Assembly: GCA_023380755.1 (NCBI GenBank)
Contig: JAMCSD010000006.1
Location: 201,821-265,820 of the forward strand
Origin: Patescibacteria group bacterium
Lineage (GTDB): Bacteria > Patescibacteria > Microgenomatia > UBA12405
Reading direction: 5' to 3'
Length of the DNA stretch: 64,000 nucleotides
A model generated the notes under the pieces. The model was not told where the DNA came from. It saw only the letters and a program-made list of their open reading frames with translations, and made no database searches. Below, in pieces: positions 16,123 through 23,814 of this stretch (position 1 is its first letter; every line of letters starts with the position of its first letter). A program made the translations under genes and the position numbers.

Positions 16123-16566
16123 GTGAAGGATCTGATCTACGACGCCGTCAAAGATTCCACTAGTTTGCCTGACCTTGCCAAGAAACTTATCGCTTACCTT
16201 AAAAAATTTTCCCACAATGGAGCGACCCCTATTGGATTTGTGGCCGGGATCATCAACTCGGACGGCCCCGATCTGGTAGAGAAAAATAAACAGCGACTCG
16301 CCTCTTTTACCCAACAAATTTGCACCCAAGTCTCTTTTCCGGTCTTTTCTTGTCTTGACGTTTACGAAGGTGAGCTTCGTCAGATTATTACTGCCTCTGG
16401 GGCCACCCATAATGATTACCTTCTATTCTGGCGCCAGGTTTTGGAATCTGGTTTTATTACCGACCTCTTTTTAACCCCCGGCTGGGAACGCTCCCGTGGA
16501 GTCCAAGATGAATATGAAACCGCCAAAAGCATGGTCATTAATATTCACAAATTAACTTGCTCCTGA
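16123..16566 (+). CDS. Nucleoside 2-deoxyribosyltransferase-like protein
   Basis: The 147-aa protein ends with LFLTPGWERSRGVQDEYETA, which matches the GWE-x-S-x-G-x2-x-E-x3-A signature of nucleoside 2-deoxyribosyltransferases and the related DUF4406 group, including the Glu used as nucleophile. The N-terminal half is not typical, so activity is uncertain. Members swap bases on deoxyribose or hydrolyse modified deoxynucleosides. The start is GTG 16123: TATAAA (16111-16116) ends six bases before it, although the gene is only seven bases after the AlkD-like stop, so it may be both in the operon and separately started. Confidence 0.6.
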   Translation: MKDLIYDAVKDSTSLPDLAKKLIAYLKKFSHNGATPIGFVAGIINSDGPDLVEKNKQRLASFTQQICTQVSFPVFSCLDVYEGELRQIITASGATHNDYLLFWRQVLESGFITDLFLTPGWERSRGVQDEYETAKSMVINIHKLTCS

Positions 16567-16581
16567 AATTTTTTTAACTAC

Positions 16582-16590
16582 TGTTACAAT
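16582..16590 (+). promoter_or_regulatory. Extended -10 promoter of the oxidoreductase genes
   Basis: TGTTACAAT: a TGn extension joined to TACAAT (16585-16590), eight bases before ATG 16599. No convincing -35, as usual for extended -10 promoters. Confidence 0.55.
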
Positions 16591-16598
16591 AGTTGTGC

Positions 16599-18275
16599 AT
16601 GGAGAAAGTCTTTACTATTAAGTTAGCCGGCCCCGCCGGCTTAGGTATCAAGTCTGGCGGTCAGCTCTTATCCCAAATCCTGATTGCCCATGGTTTTAGC
16701 GTCCACGACTATAACGAATACCCCTCGCTTGTCCGCGGCGGCCATAATACTTATCAAGTTACATTTACTACCGGCGAGCTTTTCGCGCCCCATCATACTG
16801 TCGATCTCTTCTTTTCCATTACCCCCGGCCACTGGCAGCAGCATCTTAAAGAATTTACCCCCAATACCCTCATAGCCGCTGACGAGAAAGTGGCGGCTGC
16901 TCCGACTACCGGCCACCTGGAATCTGTTCCCCTCAAGGACATGAGTATTGAAGTGGGCACGGTCATCGTCACCAATACCATCTGTGTCGGCCTCGCTGCA
17001 TTTTTATTCCACCTTGACCCCGAGATCTGTCATGCTCAAATCACCCAACAGTTTGGTAAAAATGCTGAAATGAATATAAAGGCCTTTGATGCCGGTTGGG
17101 TTTATGCTCAAAAGCATCTCTCTGCCTATCTTCAAAGTGTTAATCCGCCTAAGGGTGTTGCCAATCGTAAGCTGGTCGATGGCAATGAAGCCTATGGGTG
17201 GGGTTTTATTCAAGGAGGCGGCAATTTTTATTCCGCCTATCCTATGACTCCGGCCACCGGCGCTTTGCACTTCTTGGCCGCTAAACAGCAAGAATATAAA
17301 TTACATGTAGTCCACGCCGAAGATGAGATTGGCGTCGCCTCCATTGCTTCCGGAGCGGCTTTTGCTGGCGCCCGGGCGGCTGTTGGCACCTCTGGCGGCG
17401 GTTTTGCCCTGATGAACGAAACTATCAGTTACTGCGGTGTCACCGAAATAGGCATGGTTTTTTATTTGGTTTCCCGTCCTGGGCCGGCCACTGGTTTGCC
17501 GACCTATACCTCCCAGGGTGATTTGCTTTATGCCATCAACTCAGGCCATGGTGAATTTCCCAAAATTGTTTTAGCCCCCAGCTCACAACTCGAGTCCTTC
17601 GAATTTTCAGCCCTTTCTTTGGATCTGGCCGCTGCTTACCAATTACCGGTGTTAGTTGTTAGTGATAAATTTTTAGCTGAATCCGCCGTCTCTCTGGAAG
17701 ACCTTTCCCAAAAGAAAGTTACCCCATTAAGTGTGGAGGTCGTCAAAGAAGGGGATGGCCATTTTAAGCGTTATGCCCTAACCCCCACTGGCGTTTCCCC
17801 GGTGGCTCTTCCCGGTACCAAGGGCGCTGAATTTATTGCCAATAGTTATGAACATGATGAGTATGGTTATTCTGCCGAAGACAGTGAGACTACTGTGGCC
17901 CAACTGGAAAAAAGGCATCGCAAACTCGACTCGGCCAAACCCAATTTACCCAAAGCTGTCCTCCATGGTTCTCCCAAAGCCACCAAACTCATCGTTTGTT
18001 GGGGCTCGGTGGCCGGCCCGGTCTTGGAAGCCCTGCGCCTGCTTCCTGCAGGTCATCCTTATGCTGCTTTGGTTGTCCGCACCGTTTGGCCGATAGATCC
18101 CGAAATCGAGGCTCTTACCAAAAACTACCCAGAAATTATTACCGTCGAAAATAACCAAACAGCCCAATTAACCACGGTCCTCAGGTCCCAAATCAATTTT
18201 CATCCCACTCGGGTAATTACCAAATTTGATGGTCGACCCTTTTATCCTGAAGAATTAATAAAGGAGTTTACTTAA
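16599..18275 (+). CDS. 2-oxoacid:ferredoxin oxidoreductase, fused gamma-alpha subunit
   Basis: The 558-aa chain holds the gamma domain first (AGPAGLGIKSGGQLLSQIL, then PSLVRGGHNTYQV) and the alpha domain from about residue 190 (GNEAYGWGFIQGGGNFYSAYPMTPATG, HAEDEIGVASIASGAAFAGARA). With the beta subunit encoded next it would oxidise a 2-oxoacid to acyl-CoA and CO2 and reduce ferredoxin. The fused layout is that of the KorA group, but the substrate (2-oxoglutarate, pyruvate or branched acids) cannot be assigned. ATG 16599 fits the extended -10 better than TTG 16593. An AAGGAG before the beta gene links the two. Confidence 0.88.
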   Translation: MEKVFTIKLAGPAGLGIKSGGQLLSQILIAHGFSVHDYNEYPSLVRGGHNTYQVTFTTGELFAPHHTVDLFFSITPGHWQQHLKEFTPNTLIAADEKVAAAPTTGHLESVPLKDMSIEVGTVIVTNTICVGLAAFLFHLDPEICHAQITQQFGKNAEMNIKAFDAGWVYAQKHLSAYLQSVNPPKGVANRKLVDGNEAYGWGFIQGGGNFYSAYPMTPATGALHFLAAKQQEYKLHVVHAEDEIGVASIASGAAFAGARAAVGTSGGGFALMNETISYCGVTEIGMVFYLVSRPGPATGLPTYTSQGDLLYAINSGHGEFPKIVLAPSSQLESFEFSALSLDLAAAYQLPVLVVSDKFLAESAVSLEDLSQKKVTPLSVEVVKEGDGHFKRYALTPTGVSPVALPGTKGAEFIANSYEHDEYGYSAEDSETTVAQLEKRHRKLDSAKPNLPKAVLHGSPKATKLIVCWGSVAGPVLEALRLLPAGHPYAALVVRTVWPIDPEIEALTKNYPEIITVENNQTAQLTTVLRSQINFHPTRVITKFDGRPFYPEELIKEFT

Positions 18276-18276
18276 T

Positions 18277-18903
18277 ATGACTACTATTGCCGAATTACGC
18301 ACTCCCCACGCTCCCACCTGGTGTCCCGGATGTGATGATTTTTTGCTGCTTGCCGGATTGCAGCAAGCCCTGGCTGCCTCGGCAATTCCCACCGAAAAAA
18401 CCGTCATTGTCTATGATATTGGTTGTGCTGGGAACATGGCTGATTTTGTACACACCTACGCCGTCCATTCGCTTCATGGCCGCTCGATAGCCGTGGCTAT
18501 GGGAATTAAGCTTTTCCGTCCTGATTTAACCGTCATTGTCATTGGCGGTGATGGGGGGATTTATGGCGAAGGCCTAAACCACCTGGTGGCCGCCGCCCGG
18601 GCTAATAGCGACATCAAAGTATTTGTTTCCAACAATTATCTTTATAGCTTAACCACCGGCCAAACTAGCCCCACTACTCCCAAAGGTGCTAAAACTAAAT
18701 CTACTCCCTTAGGCGTCACTAATGAGCCTTTAGTGGCCTCCCGGTTTATCCCCGCCATTAACGACCAGGTCTGGGTCCAAAAAGTCTCTGCCAAAAACAT
18801 CGCTGAACTAAATGGCGAAATTAAAGAAGCCTTAAATCACCAAGGCTTTGCCCTGCTCGATGTTGACGAAAATTGTGTCTCCTTTGGCAAACAATTGCGT
18901 TAA
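18277..18903 (+). CDS. 2-oxoacid:ferredoxin oxidoreductase, beta subunit (short)
   Basis: The 208-aa thiamine-diphosphate subunit begins with TWCPGCDD. It has Cys 16, 19, 50 and about 200, the four positions expected for the 4Fe-4S cluster. The ThDP/Mg motif is IGGDGGIYGEGLNH followed by SNNYLYSLTTGQTSPTTPKG. Family members usually have about 280 residues; this one stops soon after the last Cys (ENCVSFGKQLR). Because all cofactor residues remain, it looks like a trimmed but functional version. AAAGGAG lies ten bases before the ATG. Confidence 0.87.
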   Translation: MTTIAELRTPHAPTWCPGCDDFLLLAGLQQALAASAIPTEKTVIVYDIGCAGNMADFVHTYAVHSLHGRSIAVAMGIKLFRPDLTVIVIGGDGGIYGEGLNHLVAAARANSDIKVFVSNNYLYSLTTGQTSPTTPKGAKTKSTPLGVTNEPLVASRFIPAINDQVWVQKVSAKNIAELNGEIKEALNHQGFALLDVDENCVSFGKQLR

Positions 18904-18928
18904 GACTAACTCCTAACCTCCCACGAAA

Positions 18929-18958
18929 TTAGCAATCATTTGGCTTTTTTGCTATCAT
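18929..18958 (+). promoter_or_regulatory. Promoter and CIRCE-like element before map
   Basis: TTAGCA (18929-18934) lies 15 bases before TGCTAT (18950-18955), one base off the TTAGCA-N15-TGCTAA half-site pattern at hrcA and hsp20. The left nonamer TTAGCAATC differs by one base from TTAGCAGTC. The same TTAGCA can act as -35 with an 18-bp spacer to TATCAT (18953-18958), 11 bases before ATG 18970. Confidence 0.4.
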
Positions 18959-18969
18959 TAGCCATAAGG

Positions 18970-19737
18970 ATGAGCCAAATACCACTCAAAACCGAAGAAC
19001 AAATTGCCGGGATTCGTCGATCTTCCCGCTTAGCCGCTGAAACTCTGAAATTTACTGCCGGCTTGCTTAATCCCGGCGTATCCACTCTAATGCTTAATGA
19101 TGCTGCCCACGAGTTTATCGTCAGTCACCATGCCACCCCCGCTCCCCTGGGCTACAATGGCTATCCCAAAAGTATTTGTACCTCTGTCAACAATATTGTC
19201 TGCCATGGCATCCCCTCAGCAAATCAAATTCTGAGGAATGGAGATATTATTAATATCGATATCACGACCGTTCTCGACAGTTATTATGGTGATGTCTCCG
19301 CCACCTACCCTGTCGGGGAAGTCAGTGAAAAAGCCTCCAAACTAATTTCCCGTACCCGGCAGGCCCTGGAGTTAGCCATTAAAGAATTATCTCCCGGTAA
19401 GTACCTAAATGCTTGTGTCGGCCAGACCATAGAAAAATACCTTGCTCCCTTTAACTACGGTATCGTTCGACTGCTTGGTGGTCATGGCGTCGGGCTCCGC
19501 TTTCACGAGGAGCCATTTGTTTATCATTTCGATACTCATCAGGACGATGTCCTTCTTCAGCCGGGAATGATCTTTACCATTGAGCCTATGGTCAATTCCT
19601 CCCCCAACTGGGATGTGGTCATCGACAAAAAGGACGGCTGGACGGTCCGTACCGTTGATGGCGCCCTATCTTGCCAATTTGAACACACCGTTCTGATTAC
19701 TCCTACTGGTCACGAGATTTTAACTAAGTTAGACTAA
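18970..19737 (+). CDS. map: Methionine aminopeptidase type I
   Basis: The 255-aa metallopeptidase removes the initiator Met. All five metal ligands are visible: two Asp in NIDITTVLDSYYGDVS, His in LGGHGVGLRFHEEP, Glu in FTIEPMV and Glu in CQFEHTVLIT. NNIVCHGIP supplies the substrate-site His. ATG 18970 is chosen over TTG 18940, which lies inside the promoter. folD starts four bases after its stop. A CIRCE-like element upstream raises possible heat control. Confidence 0.93.
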   Translation: MSQIPLKTEEQIAGIRRSSRLAAETLKFTAGLLNPGVSTLMLNDAAHEFIVSHHATPAPLGYNGYPKSICTSVNNIVCHGIPSANQILRNGDIINIDITTVLDSYYGDVSATYPVGEVSEKASKLISRTRQALELAIKELSPGKYLNACVGQTIEKYLAPFNYGIVRLLGGHGVGLRFHEEPFVYHFDTHQDDVLLQPGMIFTIEPMVNSSPNWDVVIDKKDGWTVRTVDGALSCQFEHTVLITPTGHEILTKLD

Positions 19738-19741
19738 GCAC

Positions 19742-20614
19742 ATGATTCTTCTTGATGGCCGGGCCACTTCCCAAACACTGCTCTCCGAAATTAAATCCCA
19801 AGTTGCCAAGTTGCCAATCACCCCTCGTCTCGACATTATTCTTGTCGGGAATGACCCTGCCTCCTTAAAATATGTTGCTTTAAAGCAAAAGAAAGCTGCT
19901 GAGGTTGGCATTAAAGGCGAGATCGTCCAACTTCCAGCCGCCGCCACCTCCGCTGATGTTCTCCGCCGAGTCCATGAATTAAATACTAACCCCGATGTCA
20001 CCGCCTTTATGATCCAACTCCCTTTGCCCAAATCCATCACCCCCACTCCGGTTCTTACGGCCATTGCTCCCGAAAAAGATGCTGACGGCCTCCACCCTCT
20101 TAATCTCGGTCGTTTATTTGTTAGCGACCCGACGGCGTTAGCCGCGGCCACACCCTTAGGGATTATCAAACTTTTAGAAGCCTACCACCTTCAATTTGAA
20201 GGCCAACAGGTTGTAATTATCGGCCGTAGTCCTATCATCGGCTTACCTCTTTTTGCCCTTTGCAATCAGCGAAATGCTACCGTCACTCTCTGCCATTCCC
20301 ACACCAAGAATTTAACTGAAATTTGTTCCCAGGCGGACATTTTAGTGACGGCTGTCGGTCGGCCCAACTTTGTTACCGCGGATATGGTCAAGGAAGGGGC
20401 TGTGGTCGTTGACATCGGCACTAACTACGATACTGCCGGGCATCTGTGCGGTGATGTCGATTTTACCTCTGTTTCCTCCAAAGCCTCCTATATTACTCCC
20501 GTTCCCGGCGGTGTTGGCCCGATGACGGTGGCAACTTTGTTGTATAATACCTTTAAAATAGCTCAATCTAATTATGACCCAAGAGATGCTCGACCGTCTA
20601 CTTCAAGTCATTGA
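19742..20614 (+). CDS. folD: Bifunctional methylene-THF dehydrogenase/cyclohydrolase
   Basis: The 290-aa enzyme interconverts methylene-, methenyl- and 10-formyl-tetrahydrofolate. Family marks are VGNDPASLKYVALKQKKA with the catalytic Tyr and Lys, FMIQLPLPKSI, PEKDADGLHPLNLG, the NADP-binding VVIIGRSPIIGLPL and PVPGGVGPMTVATLLYNT. The usual SxxVG-x-P loop reads GRSPIIGLP. Its 3' end overlaps the next gene by 41 bases. It provides one-carbon units, useful for formylating initiator tRNA in a minimal metabolism. Confidence 0.95.
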   Translation: MILLDGRATSQTLLSEIKSQVAKLPITPRLDIILVGNDPASLKYVALKQKKAAEVGIKGEIVQLPAAATSADVLRRVHELNTNPDVTAFMIQLPLPKSITPTPVLTAIAPEKDADGLHPLNLGRLFVSDPTALAAATPLGIIKLLEAYHLQFEGQQVVIIGRSPIIGLPLFALCNQRNATVTLCHSHTKNLTEICSQADILVTAVGRPNFVTADMVKEGAVVVDIGTNYDTAGHLCGDVDFTSVSSKASYITPVPGGVGPMTVATLLYNTFKIAQSNYDPRDARPSTSSH

Positions 20615-20912
20615 CCAAGCTCAATTTGTTTACCTCGATGAAGATCGGCCACTATTTCCCCGCGACCCTGAGGCAATGATTGACAATCTTCGTTTATCCC
20701 AACTAAGAGGTGCCGCCGTTGCCATTGACCATAGTCAGGAACGGGAGTTAATTACCCCCGCCGAAGCCTTGATAGCCCACAGTCATCTTCAGCAGGCTCT
20801 GGATTACGCCGCTTCGGTCAGAAATTCCCCCGAATCCCAGCCCTCCCCTGCCAAAACTGAAACTCCCCGTCCCCATCGGACCCTTTCTCCCAGACCGCTC
20901 AGAACCCGTTGA
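20574..20912 (+). CDS. Unknown 112-aa protein with Pro-rich tail
   Basis: Residues 1-85 look like a small helical acidic domain (start MTQEMLDRLLQVIDQAQ); the last 30 residues are a basic Pro/Arg/Ser-rich tail. No family is recognised. The first 41 bases overlap the end of folD in another frame. TAAAAT at 20554-20559 is a possible -10. A reading frame this long with an ordered domain suggests a real gene. Confidence 0.5.
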   Translation: MTQEMLDRLLQVIDQAQFVYLDEDRPLFPRDPEAMIDNLRLSQLRGAAVAIDHSQERELITPAEALIAHSHLQQALDYAASVRNSPESQPSPAKTETPRPHRTLSPRPLRTR

Positions 20913-20932
20913 CGTTACAATTTAAAACAACT

Positions 20933-21175
20933 ATGCGCCTCCAACTTTATGATCGTGGCACTCCCCAAGGCAAAAAGCTCTTTGCTGATTTAGAAACAGT
21001 CTGCCGCCGCCTCCAGATCGATTTTGATCCCGAATACATCAAAGATATGAGCCGGGTTTATGCTCAGGGAATTCAAGGCCGAACCGTCTTAATGATTGAT
21101 GGTGACGTTGTCTTTGTTGACCGTTACCCGGATATTCGTGAACTGGAGAACATTATTTCAGACTATCTGAAATAA
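20933..21175 (+). CDS. Small thioredoxin-fold-like protein without CxxC
   Basis: The 80-aa product begins RLQLYDRGTPQGKKLFADLETV, a beta-alpha start like glutaredoxin-type proteins, and continues GRTVLMIDGDVVFVDRYPDIRELENII, like the second half of a thioredoxin fold. The active-site cysteines are missing, so redox activity is unlikely. TACAAT (20916-20921) is 11 bases before ATG 20933, so TTG 20909 is not preferred. Its last 18 bases overlap the convergent tatD gene. Confidence 0.55.
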   Translation: MRLQLYDRGTPQGKKLFADLETVCRRLQIDFDPEYIKDMSRVYAQGIQGRTVLMIDGDVVFVDRYPDIRELENIISDYLK

Positions 21176-21886
21176 TCTCTGAGCGTTGTCATCAATAATC
21201 CTTTCGGTTTCCTCAAAACTCATTTGCCAAATTTCAGCCACTTTTCGGTAAACATATAGCACCCAATCCGGTTTGTTTTTTTCTCCGCGGTAAGGCAGGG
21301 GAGTGAGTAATGGGCTGTCAGTTTCTAAAACTAGCCTGTCTTTAGGAATACTTTTTACGACTCCTGCCAGGCCCTCTTCATAAGTGACGTTGCCATCAAT
21401 ACCCATAAACCAGCGCTCCCCCAGGTCGGTTATTTTTGGGATCCGTTTCCGGCCCCCCGAATAACAATGAAACACCCCTCCCACAATTTTGGCGTACTCA
21501 TTTAAAATTACCACCGTTTCGTCAACCGCCTTACGGGCATGGATGATTAATGGTTTTCGGTAGGTTATGGCTAATTCAATTTGGGCTCGAAACTTTCGTT
21601 CCTGCTCTTTAAAGTTAAACTCATGCGAAAAGTCCAGGCCGCATTCTCCCACGGCCACAATTCCGGGATTGTTTTGCAGTAAATCCTCTAATCGGGTTTC
21701 ATCAAAAATAATTTCTTGAGGGTGGACACCGACTGCTGCCGATAGGGTTCCCGGAAACTGGCTGGCTAGGTCGATGTTTTCTTCGGAATCCTCCAGGGTA
21801 CTTCCGGCCAGAATTACCCGGCTGATTGCGGGCAGTTCAAACTTCTCGTTTAGTCGTTTGGTCAGGTGAGCATGGGTGTCGATCAT
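21158..21886 (-). CDS. TatD-family metal-dependent deoxyribonuclease
   Basis: The 242-aa TIM-barrel hydrolase starts IDTHAHL (HxH metal site). It continues with AVGVHP, GECGLDF with the bridging Glu, PLIIHAR, FHCYSGG and ETDSPLLTP with the late Asp. TatD proteins act as 3'-5' DNases or D-aminoacyl-tRNA deacylases. It begins in an ATGA overlap with the end of metG, a pairing common in bacteria. Confidence 0.9.
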   Translation of the reverse strand: MIDTHAHLTKRLNEKFELPAISRVILAGSTLEDSEENIDLASQFPGTLSAAVGVHPQEIIFDETRLEDLLQNNPGIVAVGECGLDFSHEFNFKEQERKFRAQIELAITYRKPLIIHARKAVDETVVILNEYAKIVGGVFHCYSGGRKRIPKITDLGERWFMGIDGNVTYEEGLAGVVKSIPKDRLVLETDSPLLTPLPYRGEKNKPDWVLYVYRKVAEIWQMSFEETERIIDDNAQRLFQIV

Positions 21887-23295
21887 GCGATTCTCGGGAA
21901 CAATGGCTTATCCAAAGGTTTGATCGCTCCGACAAATACCTTTTCTATTTTTTCCGCTGTTTCCGGCATAAAGGCCGTAAGATAATTTGCTGCTGCCAAC
22001 AAATTATTAATGCATTTCCCCAAAACTCCTTGCCGTTCCTGGCTCTCTTTCGGCAGCTTCCATGGCTCAGATTTATTTAACAGATCATTAGTCTGGTCAA
22101 TATATTTCTTAAAAACAGTATTCAGTGCCTCGTCAAACCGAAAATTCTCTATATACTCACGAATTTCCTCATTCTCTTTAATTTCTGGTGCCGAATGAAC
22201 CACACCCTCGCTTAATTTAGCGACCCGTGATACCAAATTCCCAAGGTTATTCGCCAAATCAGCATTATAACGTTCCTTAAATTTCCCAATTCCTACATCC
22301 GAATCACCATCAAAGGGGAATGATCGGGCAATTAAAAATCGTGTCCCATCAACCCCAAAAAGGTCTACTAACTGTTGCGGGGAAATCACATTACCTAGGC
22401 TTTTGGACATCTTCTGTCCGTCAATCATATAGAAACTGTGAGTGTAAACGGCCTTAGGAAGGGCCGCCCCAGCCGACAGAAGCATTGCCTGCCAAATGAC
22501 CGTATGAAACCACAAAATATCTTTGGCAATTAAATGAAAGTCAGCCGGCCAAAAATCTTCTTTTCCGCTCAGAAATTGGGTGGCACTGTAATAATTGATG
22601 AGCGCATCAAACCAGACGTAAATTGTGTGCTCTGGATCCCAGGGAACCGGGATGCCCCACTTAACCTTCTCGCGTGAGATCGACAAGTCCTTAATTCCCG
22701 ATTTTAACTTCGCCAAAATTTCACTTCTTTTACTTTCGGGAAAAGCATAATTAGTATTCGGATCCTCCAAAAGTTCGATAAGTTTGGTTTGATACTTTGA
22801 TAGTTTAAAAAACCAATTTTCTTCACTCTTCCGCTCGACCGGTAAGTTAGGGTGCAACGGACATTTGCCGTCCACCAATTCCGATTCTGTATAAAATCTT
22901 TCACAACCGGTGCAGTACCATCCTTCATACCGATCTTTGTAAATATCACCCCTATCATAAATTCTCTGGATAAATTCCTGAACCACCTTTTCATGGCGAG
23001 GGTCGGTGGTCCTGATAAAGTAATCAAAACTAATATTCAGCCCCTTCCAGGCTTCCTCAAATCTGGGAGCAATCCGATCACAAAAATCTTTGGGAGATAA
23101 GCCTTCTTTAGCGGCGGCCTCGGCCACCTTTTCCCCGTGCTCGTCTGTCCCGGTTAAGAAAAAAACCTCTTCAGCCTTTTGGCGGTGGTAGCGGGCCACT
23201 ATGTCGGCAGCCACCGTTGTGCAGGTATGCCCGATGTGCGGCACATCATTGATGTAATAAATTGGGGTTGTAATGTAAAACTTCTTCTTATCCAT
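21883..23295 (-). CDS. metG: Methionyl-tRNA synthetase (short form)
   Basis: The 470-aa enzyme charges initiator and elongator tRNA-Met. The class I HIGH motif is in NDVPHIGHTCTT, the KMSKS motif in GQKMSKSLGN. The zinc knuckle is CTGCERFYTE with CPLHP (three Cys, one His), as in single-knuckle bacterial enzymes. The C-terminal EMAP/tRNA-binding dimerisation domain is absent, as in other reduced genomes. TATAAT (23316-23311, gene orientation) is 15 bases from ATG; a dyad ending in five U residues abuts the start codon. Confidence 0.95.
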   Translation of the reverse strand: MDKKKFYITTPIYYINDVPHIGHTCTTVAADIVARYHRQKAEEVFFLTGTDEHGEKVAEAAAKEGLSPKDFCDRIAPRFEEAWKGLNISFDYFIRTTDPRHEKVVQEFIQRIYDRGDIYKDRYEGWYCTGCERFYTESELVDGKCPLHPNLPVERKSEENWFFKLSKYQTKLIELLEDPNTNYAFPESKRSEILAKLKSGIKDLSISREKVKWGIPVPWDPEHTIYVWFDALINYYSATQFLSGKEDFWPADFHLIAKDILWFHTVIWQAMLLSAGAALPKAVYTHSFYMIDGQKMSKSLGNVISPQQLVDLFGVDGTRFLIARSFPFDGDSDVGIGKFKERYNADLANNLGNLVSRVAKLSEGVVHSAPEIKENEEIREYIENFRFDEALNTVFKKYIDQTNDLLNKSEPWKLPKESQERQGVLGKCINNLLAAANYLTAFMPETAEKIEKVFVGAIKPLDKPLFPRIA

Positions 23296-23300
23296 AAAAA

Positions 23301-23377
23301 ATGTCGTTAAATTATAACTTAGTATAACTTACGCTCCGTCTGATTCAGCTTTCGCGAACCCTTCGGAGCTACGACAT
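23301..23377 (-). terminator. Dyad plus U-run between rpsT and metG
   Basis: In minus-strand RNA the rpsT end AUGUCGU (23377-23371) can pair with ACGACAU (23307-23301), which is followed by UUUUU and then the metG AUG. An inner GCUCCG/CGGAGC stem (23369-23364 with 23338-23333) lies within. The outer loop is long, so this is a weak terminator or attenuator candidate that still encloses the metG -10. Confidence 0.4.
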
Positions 23378-23662
23378 CTTTTTCGTACTTTTAGCCTTTG
23401 TCTTGCTCGAACCCGCTTCCGGGGCGCTTTTACTCACCTTTTTCGAAAATTGTGCCTTTAATCTGGCAGCCTTATTGGCATGAATCAGGTGTTTTTTAAC
23501 TGCCTTATCTAAGATCGAATAAAGCTTTTTTAGGCCGTCCACACTGGGCTTGGCCAAAAATGACTTGGTTTCACCATGAACCTTTGATTTAAAGACGACA
23601 TTCGCCTTATGGTTTTTAATCGATTTGCGCAGTGACTTTTTAGCTGATAATCCTATTGGCAT
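23369..23662 (-). CDS. rpsT: 30S ribosomal protein S20
   Basis: The 97-aa basic helical protein binds 16S rRNA early in 30S assembly. SAKKSLRKSIKNHKANVVFKS, LKKLYSILDKAVKKHLIHANKAARLKAQF are the S20 core with the conserved HxNKAAR element; a Lys/Ser tail follows. TTGCTA-N17-TAGAAT stands nine bases before ATG, so it has a leaderless-type promoter. Its last codons form one arm of the dyad before metG. Confidence 0.92.
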   Translation of the reverse strand: MPIGLSAKKSLRKSIKNHKANVVFKSKVHGETKSFLAKPSVDGLKKLYSILDKAVKKHLIHANKAARLKAQFSKKVSKSAPEAGSSKTKAKSTKKMS

Positions 23663-23671
23663 AATGAGGCT

Positions 23672-23700
23672 ATTCTATCCTATCTTTTTGACTTTAGCAA
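23672..23700 (-). promoter_or_regulatory. rpsT promoter
   Basis: Gene orientation: TTGCTA (23700-23695), 17 bp, TAGAAT (23677-23672), then nine bases to ATG 23662. Confidence 0.6.
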
Positions 23701-23767
23701 TAATAAGGTTTGGTTGAATTCCGACCAGAATTCCACAAAATCATGTTTATTATCTCTAAAGTGGCGC

Positions 23768-23806
23768 AAATCAACCGCGGTTTTCGTCTTGTGGTTGATT
23801 TATAAT
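23768..23806 (+). promoter_or_regulatory. murJ -10 with overlapping inverted repeat
   Basis: TATAAT (23801-23806) ends eight bases before GTG 23815. AAATCAACC (23768-23776) and GGTTGATTT (23793-23801) form a perfect 9-bp inverted repeat that covers the spacer and touches the -10: a candidate repressor site. Confidence 0.5.
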
Positions 23807-23814
23807 AATCGGCA

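Noticed and set aside
18277..18903. Frameshifted pseudogene for the short beta subunit
   Set aside because: All four cluster Cys and the ThDP motif are present and the stop comes after the last one; the downstream bases do not continue the family.
23296..23368. T-box riboswitch before metG
   Set aside because: The space is only 73 bases and lacks a T-box sequence and specifier-loop architecture.
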